From assembly GCA_030950825.1 (NCBI GenBank), contig JAUZQT010000127.1, positions 1 to 12,602 on the forward strand: 12,602 bases of DNA, read 5' to 3'. A program made the position numbers and the translations under genes. Positions 6,504-12,602 of the stretch are shown here, in pieces (the first letter of the stretch is position 1; each line of letters opens with the position of its first letter). Under the pieces are notes generated by a model. The model saw nothing but the letters and a program-made list of their open reading frames with translations. It was not told where the DNA came from and did not search any database. This DNA is from Mariprofundaceae bacterium. Lineage in GTDB: Bacteria > Pseudomonadota > Zetaproteobacteria > Mariprofundales > Mariprofundaceae.

Positions 6504-6620
6504 TAGGCTCTTGTAAAATTCAAGTGGGTAACAGGTTCTACCGATGGCATAACTAATTGATATTATTGTAAACACCAAAGAGTAAATTCTGCCTACACAC
6601 TTGAAATTTAAAAGAGCCTA
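6504..6620. mobile_element. 117-bp MITE-like element with 23-bp inverted repeats
   Basis: The left repeat at 6504-6526 (starting TAGGCTCTTGTAAAATT) and the reverse complement of 6598-6620 (TAGGCTCTTTTAAATTT) agree at about 20 of 23 positions. The interior 71 bp carries no gene. GGCTCTT at the tip resembles ISL3-family inverted repeats, so this may be a non-autonomous derivative of such an element; that family assignment is tentative. No exact target duplication could be identified. Confidence 0.6.
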
Positions 6621-6740
6621 AAAACATCAGGGTTTTGGGGATGTCCTAAATTCGTATCATAAGCGCAATCGTGAAATCGTGAAATGTTTATTTCTAACTT
6701 ACGAACAAGTTTTGTAAATGCTCTTGAGTAACAAAGCCAG

Positions 6741-7247
6741 TTATACCGTTAGTGTGGCCAAGATGCCTTGAATAAGATCGGAGGGGCTAGGTGGACAGCC
6801 AGCAATTACGGCATCAACAGGAATAATATCTTCAACTTTTCCCGCGATAGCATAATTATCTTGACCAAACACACCACAATTTATCGTACAGTCACCCATT
6901 GCAATCACTAATTTGGGTGTAGGCATGGCATTATAGGTCATTTCAAGGGCTTTTTTCATATTGATACTAACAGGACCAGTGACCAATAGCATATCGGCAA
7001 AGCGTGGGCTGGCTGTGAAATGGATGCCAAAGCGCTCAATATCATAGTAAGCATTGTTCGCCGCATGAATTTCAAGTTCGCAACCATTACAAGAACCTGC
7101 ATCGACCAAACGAATAGCAAGTGAGCCTCGGAAGCGTTGTTTGATTGTATTTTGAAGTTTCGCACCCACCACTTCAAAGGCTTCACTGGGTACCAATGGT
7201 TCGGTGATGGTGCCAACTTTAAAAATTTGATGTAAAATTCTTAACAT
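6741..7247 (-). CDS. hyfI: HyfI/NuoB-like Fe-S small subunit of Ehr-type complex
   Basis: A 168-aa NuoB/hydrogenase small-subunit homolog, the peripheral-arm subunit holding the [4Fe-4S] cluster closest to the large subunit. Cys 53 and 56 are in GSCNGCELE, Cys 120 and 124 in GDCTINCG, and Cys 151 in GCPPSP; the CxxC, GDC and GCPP cysteines are the usual cluster ligands, so the cluster site is intact. GSCNGCELE is the hydrogenase-side version rather than the respiratory NuoB version. It is the last gene of the operon, starting 9 nt after the large-subunit stop with GAGG as Shine-Dalgarno. In E. coli hyf, a ferredoxin-like HyfH lies between G and I; it is absent here. Confidence 0.9.
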   Translation of the reverse strand: MLRILHQIFKVGTITEPLVPSEAFEVVGAKLQNTIKQRFRGSLAIRLVDAGSCNGCELEIHAANNAYYDIERFGIHFTASPRFADMLLVTGPVSINMKKALEMTYNAMPTPKLVIAMGDCTINCGVFGQDNYAIAGKVEDIIPVDAVIAGCPPSPSDLIQGILATLTV

Positions 7248-7256
7248 ATCATTGCC

Positions 7257-8873
7257 TCAAAGATCATTGCCAGCATACGAGCAATTAAACGATTTATTGA
7301 CCAGTGGAAAATCAGGCACGGGCACGGTTCGCACTGCCAATTCCAAGCCTAACCAATTGATTGCAGATGGATCACGAACAAAATAACGATCTATTTTTTC
7401 ATCCACACCAAAACGCACCCAAGCAGCAATTTCACCACGCCAAGATTCAATGGAGGCAAAGCCTGACATACCTGCTTCAGGTGCTGTCCAAGGTGTTTGA
7501 ATATTACCTTTTGGAAGCTGCTCTAAAAGCTGAATAATGATGCGTGAGGCATTGGCGATTTCTTCAAAGCGCACCCAAACACGGGTGGACACACCGCCAA
7601 GTTTGCCTGTTGGAATCGTTATATTGAGAGCATCATAAGGGGCATAAGCTTCTTCAATACGTTCATCGGGATAATGCCCTGATGCACGCCCTACAAACCC
7701 CAACAAACCAATGTCTTTGGCATCTTCGATACTGACAATGCCCGCACCAATCACCCGTTGTTGAATCGAAGCGGTATCGGCGTAAATATCACGCAAACGC
7801 TCGACTTCTTCAGCAATATCAAGGGTTTGTTGCATAATTTTTTGGCATGTTGCATCATCTATATCATGGGCAACACCGCCAATCACCAAGCTATCCATCA
7901 ATAAACGATGACCAAAAGCTTCCTTATGTAAGCGTGCCATATCTTCACGCAAACGCGCGCATTGACCATGCATAAAAGCAAACGCGGCATCATTGCAAAT
8001 CGCACCAATATCACCGATATGATTGGCGATGCGTTCTCGTTCACATAACACACCGCGTATATAACTGGCGCGTGCTGGAATGTTGATGTCGGCAGCATAT
8101 TCGCATGCCTGTGCAAAGCTCCAAGCATGACCCACCGTGGCATCACCTGATACGCGGGCAGCCAATTTCAAACCATCCGATGCCGTGCGCCCTTTCATGG
8201 CGCGTTCAATGCCTTTATGTACATAACCCAAGCGTTCTTCCATATTGAGAATCTTTTCACCCACGGCATGGAAACGAAAATGCCCTGGTTCAATAATACC
8301 TGCATGCACCGGTCCAACAGAAATTTCATAAGCACATTCACTATCACAAGGCACATAATCATAATCAACATCAAGGCGTTCAGGATCAGATTGTAACGGT
8401 GTTTTACTATCAAAAGTATGCAGCAGTCCATAGGCACTTTCTGGCCAATGTTCATGCTTCAGCCATGGGCGGTTATCGGGGGTATCCATGACATCAATGT
8501 CAAACATATCCTGCATGGTACGTTCCATACGGTATGCCGCGATATAATGCTGGCTAATAGAATGAATTTGAGGGTTATCGCCACGTAATTCCGTGCGTAA
8601 TAGCGCATGACGATGTTCAGGGTGAGCCAATGCCATATAGGTATAAAGGGCGCGTCTTTTGCCTGCTTTCACATCATGTTTACCTGCTTCCGCTGCCCAA
8701 ATAGCCACCAATCGCATACCTAAACGTTTGGCTTCTTCGGCGGCATGTGCCCAATCCAGCCTGCGAATTTCTAAACATGGCATATGGGCAGGATGATGAT
8801 CTTCAAGGTATTCGGAATGAATGCCGTGATCTCCCAAACGCTCAGCAAACCATGTGTTGCTTAATAAACTCAT
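7257..8873 (-). CDS. hyfG: HyfG-like large subunit (NuoC-NuoD fusion) without NiFe cysteines
   Basis: A 538-aa fusion of a NuoC-like domain (about 1-155, containing RMERTMQDMFDI and RPWLKHEHWPE) and a NuoD/hydrogenase-large-subunit domain (about 175-538, with GPVHAGIIEPGHFRF and CERERIANHIGDIG). Where true group-4 hydrogenases have the first CxxC nickel-binding pair, this protein has RVSGDATVGH (240-249). The end NKSFNCSYAGNDL lacks the second CxxC. It therefore cannot bind a standard NiFe centre, as in Ehr complexes. Start: ATG 8873 has GGAGGTGG upstream and overlaps the hyfF stop as ATGA; an upstream extension to 8915 lies inside hyfF and is rejected. The electron donor or acceptor is unknown. 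Confidence 0.9.
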   Translation of the reverse strand: MSLLSNTWFAERLGDHGIHSEYLEDHHPAHMPCLEIRRLDWAHAAEEAKRLGMRLVAIWAAEAGKHDVKAGKRRALYTYMALAHPEHRHALLRTELRGDNPQIHSISQHYIAAYRMERTMQDMFDIDVMDTPDNRPWLKHEHWPESAYGLLHTFDSKTPLQSDPERLDVDYDYVPCDSECAYEISVGPVHAGIIEPGHFRFHAVGEKILNMEERLGYVHKGIERAMKGRTASDGLKLAARVSGDATVGHAWSFAQACEYAADINIPARASYIRGVLCERERIANHIGDIGAICNDAAFAFMHGQCARLREDMARLHKEAFGHRLLMDSLVIGGVAHDIDDATCQKIMQQTLDIAEEVERLRDIYADTASIQQRVIGAGIVSIEDAKDIGLLGFVGRASGHYPDERIEEAYAPYDALNITIPTGKLGGVSTRVWVRFEEIANASRIIIQLLEQLPKGNIQTPWTAPEAGMSGFASIESWRGEIAAWVRFGVDEKIDRYFVRDPSAINWLGLELAVRTVPVPDFPLVNKSFNCSYAGNDL

Positions 8874-10333
8874 GCACCACCTCCAACAATTAAAGTTGCA
8901 GCTTGATGATACCAAGTAGATAAAAATCCTGGAATTGATAAACCTAAGAGTAAAGCCAAACCAAAGTGGATATAGACAGGTGTCATATTAACATGCACAG
9001 ATTTGGCATATTCAGCCGTTTCGCCATATACCATGGGTTGCACAAAACGGAATAGTCCACCCATAGCAATCAATAATCCCAATAATAAAGGTGCGGCAAG
9101 CCAAGGGTAGCTTTCCAGTGTCGCAGTAAAGAGTAAAAATTCACTCATAAATACACCAAATGGTGGAAAACCAGCAATGGCTGCCGTACCAATCAATAAA
9201 CCCCAACCGATGCCAGGGTGATGATAAATAAGCCCTCGAATTTCTGCCATTTTTTGCGTACCCATGACTTGTGCTGCATGACCGACTGTAAAAAAGATGC
9301 CTGATTTAATCAACGAATGAACCGTCATATGCAAGAGTGCCGCGAATGCTGCCAAAGGTGTACCGATACCAAAAGCAAAGGTAATCAATGCCATGTGTTC
9401 AATGGATGAAAAAGAAAACATGCGTTTAATGTCGCTTTGTTTGTGTAAAGACATCGCAGCGACGAGCAATGAAACCATGCCAAAGCCCATCATGATATGC
9501 CCAGCCATATCGGTGTTGGTCGAGCCATCCACCAACATTTTACAACGCACCAAGGCATACAAGGCAAGATTAAGTAATAAACCTGATAATACCGCCGAGA
9601 CTGGGGTTGGACCTTCACCATGGGCATCAGGCAACCATGCATGCATGGGAACCAAGCCCACTTTGGTGCCATAACCGACCATCAAGAAACAAAATGCAAT
9701 ACTCATCACGGTGGGGTCAAGCTCGGATGCGTGGGCGAAAAGCTGTGTCCACATGAGTGCATCATTGCTATGCCCAAGCACCACCGATGACGTAAAAAAG
9801 ACCAAGACCGTACCAAACAATGCCAGTGCAATGCCCATGCCGCATAAAATAAAATATTTCCATGCTGCGGCAATGGATGCAGGCGTGCGATACAGTGAAA
9901 CCAATAAGACTGTTGCCAATGTGGCTAATTCAAGGGAAACCCATAACACGCCAATATTATTGGTGGTAAAGCCCAGTAACATGCCAAATTGAAAGAGTTG
10001 ATACATACTATGATACAAACGCATACGCCTTTCATTGACGCGTCCAATTTCCAATTCATGTTGCATATAAGGCTTGGAAAAGATGGTGGTCGTCATGCCG
10101 ACAAAAGCCGTGAGTGCGACAAGAAAAACATTGTAAGCATCCAAATAAAACCAGCCATTCAGTGTTGTGAGTGATTCTTGCCCTAGCACTTGCAGAGCCA
10201 GCAAGATACTGAATGTAAACGTCGTTGCGGAAATTAGAATATTGAGCTTTGCCGCACGTTTTGGATTGCGGAGCAAGCCCAATAGGATACCACCGAGCAA
10301 GGGTGTTAATAATGTGGCAATAAAGAAATTCAT
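8870..10333 (-). CDS. hyfF: HyfF-like antiporter-type membrane subunit
   Basis: A 487-aa polytopic protein of the NuoL/M/N-MrpA/D antiporter-like family, expected to move protons or sodium ions across the inner membrane. It shows the conserved glutamate of TM5 in SLELATLA (Glu135), the lysine of TM7 in GTKVGLVPMHAWLPDAHGEG (Lys224), then KQSDIKRMFSFSSIEHM, HSLIKSGIFF and PPFGVFMSEF. Length and the AHGEGPTPVSA loop fit HyfF better than NuoM. It overlaps hyfE upstream and hyfG downstream by ATGA. All key charged residues for ion translocation appear present. Confidence 0.9.
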   Translation of the reverse strand: MNFFIATLLTPLLGGILLGLLRNPKRAAKLNILISATTFTFSILLALQVLGQESLTTLNGWFYLDAYNVFLVALTAFVGMTTTIFSKPYMQHELEIGRVNERRMRLYHSMYQLFQFGMLLGFTTNNIGVLWVSLELATLATVLLVSLYRTPASIAAAWKYFILCGMGIALALFGTVLVFFTSSVVLGHSNDALMWTQLFAHASELDPTVMSIAFCFLMVGYGTKVGLVPMHAWLPDAHGEGPTPVSAVLSGLLLNLALYALVRCKMLVDGSTNTDMAGHIMMGFGMVSLLVAAMSLHKQSDIKRMFSFSSIEHMALITFAFGIGTPLAAFAALLHMTVHSLIKSGIFFTVGHAAQVMGTQKMAEIRGLIYHHPGIGWGLLIGTAAIAGFPPFGVFMSEFLLFTATLESYPWLAAPLLLGLLIAMGGLFRFVQPMVYGETAEYAKSVHVNMTPVYIHFGLALLLGLSIPGFLSTWYHQAATLIVGGGA

Positions 10334-11007
10334 TCGTCATCATCCTTATGAATCAAGGATGCGTTCATGGTATCAATTTCCATGGAATCGAAGGTGTTAT
10401 TGATATGGAAGAAGAACAAACCAAAAATCAATGCGGCAATCAATACATCAAAGGCAATACCAATTTCAACCACCAGTGGCATACCATTGGTCGCGCCAAT
10501 GGCTGCGAAAAACAGAGAGTTTTCCACCGCTAAAAAACCAATCACCTGTGTGATGGCTTTTTTACGCGTAATCATCATCAGCATGCTTAATAAGACACAT
10601 GCCATAGCGATTGCCATGGAATTGCGTGTCATTAAATCAGATAACACTTCAATGGGTGCAATGATATGAAAAGAGAACAACGTCACACCCACTGCAATGA
10701 CGACAGTCATACCATTGTTCATCAATGGTTCAACTTCACGATGTACATGCAACTTACGAATCGCGCGCCATAACATCCAAGGCAATAATAGCCCCTTGAG
10801 TAAGAAAGTCATAATGGCTGAAATATAGAGTTCATGCTCGCCTGTGCTGTATGCGACAACAGCGGCGGTGATAGCAAGCAAGATACCTTGGGCGGCAAAC
10901 CAGTGTAACACCGAAAGCATGCGATGTTGTGCCAATAGAGCAAAGGAAATCAACAGTGTCAGCGCAGCCAAACCATTAATGACTTGTTGGCTAAAGGCGA
11001 TGCTCAT
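10330..11007 (-). CDS. hyfE: HyfE-like membrane subunit (NuoK-like)
   Basis: A 225-aa membrane protein with about seven hydrophobic segments, homologous to HyfE, whose C-terminal half resembles NuoK. Conserved-looking parts are LHWFAAQGILLAI near the N-terminus, FLLKGLLLPWMLWRAI in the middle and VENSLFFAAIGATNGMP then EIGIAFDVLIAALIFGLFF near the end, with glutamates placed for ion channelling. The charged tail ends HKDDDE. Start ATG 11007 and the hyfC stop form ATGA; its own stop overlaps the hyfF start in the same way. Confidence 0.88.
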   Translation of the reverse strand: MSIAFSQQVINGLAALTLLISFALLAQHRMLSVLHWFAAQGILLAITAAVVAYSTGEHELYISAIMTFLLKGLLLPWMLWRAIRKLHVHREVEPLMNNGMTVVIAVGVTLFSFHIIAPIEVLSDLMTRNSMAIAMACVLLSMLMMITRKKAITQVIGFLAVENSLFFAAIGATNGMPLVVEIGIAFDVLIAALIFGLFFFHINNTFDSMEIDTMNASLIHKDDDE

Positions 11008-11951
11008 AGTTGAACCTCCAACATGTAGTGAATCATCATGCCTAGAAATGCGAGTACAAACGCTGTGCCTAAATATTGCGGGACTTCAAACATACGTAAT
11101 TTAGCAAGGCTGGTTTCCAAGGTTGCAAGCACAATAAACAGCAGTGCTAATTTCAGTATCCAAAAAATGAGTGCCAAAATGATGCCCAAAGCATCAGCCT
11201 CAAGGCTTAATCCCCAAGGTATAAATAAATCAATAATTAAGGTCGCAAATAGTAATAATTTTACCATCGAAGCCCATTCCATCAGTGCAAGGTGTCGCCC
11301 TGAATATTCAAGTAACATGGCTTCATGAATCATCGTGAGTTCCAAATGCGTGGTGGGGTTATCAATGGGAATACGCCCCGTTTCAGCCACGGCAATCATC
11401 AACATTGCTACCAAGGCAAAGGCAATGGAGGGTTGAATCAATAAAGGCGTACTTAAAATATGATGAATCATGGTCGTGAGGTTGGTGCTCTGTGCGCTCA
11501 GTGATAATACAAACACACTCATCAACATGGCTGGCTCTGCCAAAGCGGAAAACGTCATCTCTCGGCTTGCGCCCATGCCACCAAAGGCTGTGCCAATGTC
11601 CATGCCTGCCAAGGCTAAGAAAAAACGCGCCAAACCTAGCAATGCTACCAATGCAATCACATCCGCAGTCAGGGATAATGGGGTATCGAGCAATAACGAA
11701 GGTACAACACTGGCTGCCATAACCGTTGCGGTGAACACGACATACGGCGCAAAGCGAAAAATCCACGAAGCGTGATCGGCTAGAACTACTTCTTTGGTGA
11801 ATAGTTTGCGAATATTACGCCAAGGTTGCAAGACACCCGCACCGCGTCGATTTTGCAAACGGGCTTTGACAGTTGCCACAAAGCCTGCTGCCAAAGGAGC
11901 CAGTAACACCATGAGTATAGCTTGTAAGATTTGAATAAAAATGGAACTCAT
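11004..11951 (-). CDS. hyfC: HyfC/NuoH-like membrane anchor subunit
   Basis: A 315-aa NuoH/HyfC homolog, the membrane subunit that links the peripheral Fe-S arm to the ion-pumping arm. Signatures are ARLQNRRGAG near the N-terminus, RFFLALAGMDIGTAFGGMGA, and AETGRIPIDNPTTHLELTMI followed by HEAMLLEYSGRHLAL, which contains the glutamates of the family's membrane cavity. About eight transmembrane segments are visible. It starts at ATG 11951, overlapping the hyfB stop as ATGA, and ends at TGA 11004 overlapping hyfE. Confidence 0.9.
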   Translation of the reverse strand: MSSIFIQILQAILMVLLAPLAAGFVATVKARLQNRRGAGVLQPWRNIRKLFTKEVVLADHASWIFRFAPYVVFTATVMAASVVPSLLLDTPLSLTADVIALVALLGLARFFLALAGMDIGTAFGGMGASREMTFSALAEPAMLMSVFVLSLSAQSTNLTTMIHHILSTPLLIQPSIAFALVAMLMIAVAETGRIPIDNPTTHLELTMIHEAMLLEYSGRHLALMEWASMVKLLLFATLIIDLFIPWGLSLEADALGIILALIFWILKLALLFIVLATLETSLAKLRMFEVPQYLGTAFVLAFLGMMIHYMLEVQL

Positions 11952-12602
11952 GCGAATGCCGCCAAAAGAAATAAAACAGTGGCAAAGGTATATGCCAAAT
12001 AAACATGAATACCACGTTGGTGTTCATGGTGAATTATCTTGGCAATCCAGAGGGTGAGAAGCCCAATAGGTTGATACAAATGCTTCACTGCCATATCAGC
12101 AACATGTACCACATATTTTACGCGTGTGGTGAGCAATTTATGTTGATGGCGTTCGGCATGTTCATGTTCATCAGCTTGATAAATATCAGCAAAAATACGG
12201 CGTAATGGCTGCGAAAAACTGGTGCCATTGTACTGCATGCGTGCATGGGTATGCGGATTGCCACAACTCCACATTTTACTGCGTCGAATGGTTGTACCTT
12301 TGGGATGTAGCCACCAAAATGCCAAGCCTCCAATGGTTAACATGCCTATTAAAGCAATCGGTGCCGAATAGGAGGCATGTTGCGCGTCCACCGGAGTGAG
12401 CCACAACCAACTTTGTGATTCACCAGAGGCAAACAATGATATGTGCAGAAGTGCTTGCGGCACATGATCCAAAACGGGAATAAACAAGGCAGGAAACACA
12501 CCCAGCAATAAACAAAACAGGGCAGGAATTGCCATGCCCAATTTCATCCAGTGATCCACCTCTTTGGCATTGGCGGCAATATCACTGCGTGCATGCCCTA
12601 AA
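11948..12602 (-). CDS. hyfB: HyfB-like antiporter-type subunit, C-terminal part (partial)
   Basis: About 217 C-terminal residues of a NuoL/HyfB-like antiporter subunit; the frame stays open to the window end, so the GTG at 12559 is not the real start. Readable landmarks are ARSDIAANAKEVDHW at the edge, two hydrophobic segments, then the HyfB-type soluble signature WSCGNPHTHARMQYNGTSFSQ with a following His-rich segment (ADEHEHAERHQHK), and a last membrane helix. A His-rich loop in this position varies among homologs. This gene is the upstream end of the visible hyfB-C-E-F-G-I order; the operon promoter lies outside the window. Confidence 0.85.
   Translation of the reverse strand, partial: LGHARSDIAANAKEVDHWMKLGMAIPALFCLLLGVFPALFIPVLDHVPQALLHISLFASGESQSWLWLTPVDAQHASYSAPIALIGMLTIGGLAFWWLHPKGTTIRRSKMWSCGNPHTHARMQYNGTSFSQPLRRIFADIYQADEHEHAERHQHKLLTTRVKYVVHVADMAVKHLYQPIGLLTLWIAKIIHHEHQRGIHVYLAYTFATVLFLLAAFA

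Larger units (their letters stand above)
6142..6740. other. AT-rich non-coding stretch with a tRNA scar and a MITE
   Basis: No credible gene on either strand. The region separates the modification cluster from the membrane-complex operon. It holds the tRNA-Gln fragment and the 117-bp inverted-repeat element listed separately. The remainder is A/T-rich with only trivial short repeats (for example a doubled 8-mer at 6667-6682). I see no convincing terminator for either neighbouring gene. Confidence 0.6.

Noticed and set aside
6667..6682. Doubled 8-bp repeat AATCGTGA
   Set aside because: Two short copies only, no array or symmetry; no evidence of an iteron origin or CRISPR.
6691..6740. Terminator for the hyf operon
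   Set aside because: A 5-bp stem (AACTT..AAGTT) is present but has no T-tract in the minus direction.
8874..8915. Upstream start for the large subunit (14 extra residues)
   Set aside because: These codons lie within the hyfF 3' end; ATG 8873 has a strong GGAGGTGG and an ATGA overlap.
6741..12602. NADH dehydrogenase (complex I) operon
   Set aside because: Gene order B-C-E-F-G-I, the NuoC-D fusion with HyfG-type ends and the HyfB/HyfF signatures fit the Hyf/Ehr lineage, not nuoA-N.

Overview
The window looks like an accessory-to-core junction in a Gram-negative, moderately AT-leaning Pseudomonadota chromosome. The organism is not identified from sequence alone. The Hyf/Nuo-like membrane complex and the codon and gene style would suit a chemolithotroph such as a zetaproteobacterium or a sulfur/iron-oxidising gammaproteobacterium, but that is inference.

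Layout. (1) 1-529 is insertion-sequence debris: the 3' part of an IS3-family transposase gene runs into the 3' end of an IS66-family tnpC, whose terminal inverted repeat ends at 529. (2) 541-6141 is a compact peptide-modification-type cluster. It holds an ATP-grasp enzyme (+) facing a leftward operon that encodes, in transcription order, a cysteine-rich protein with a twin-arginine-like N-terminus, a radical SAM/SPASM enzyme, a PqqD-like carrier/recognition protein and an HPr-kinase-like kinase. Divergent from that operon lies a nucleotidyltransferase-fold protein (NTP_transf_5 type). PqqD + HprK-related kinase + nucleotidyltransferase matches what NCBIfam calls the 'HPr-rel-A' arrangement, and similar kinase/nucleotidyltransferase pairs occur in some lasso-peptide clusters. 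No lasso cyclase, leader peptidase or transporter is in the window. A 170-bp palindromic MITE-like element sits between the radical SAM gene and pqqD, supplies the last 16 codons of the radical SAM gene, and overlaps the pqqD ribosome-binding site.

(3) 6142-6740 is AT-rich and non-coding. It contains a ~42-nt 3' fragment of a tRNA-Gln (minus strand; T-arm, acceptor strand and CCA), which looks like an integrase attachment-site scar, and a 117-bp MITE with 23-bp inverted repeats resembling ISL3-family ends. (4) 6741-12602 is a leftward operon for a group-4-hydrogenase-related membrane complex, in the order hyfB (partial), hyfC, hyfE, hyfF, hyfG, hyfI. Four of the five junctions are 4-bp ATGA stop/start overlaps. 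The large subunit lacks the cysteine pairs that bind the NiFe centre and no HyfH-type ferredoxin subunit is present, so this is better described as an energy-converting-hydrogenase-related (Ehr) complex than as a hydrogenase.

The most original part is the 1980-6141 cluster: a putative maturation system acting on a 15-cysteine protein, with possible damage or rewiring by a mobile element.
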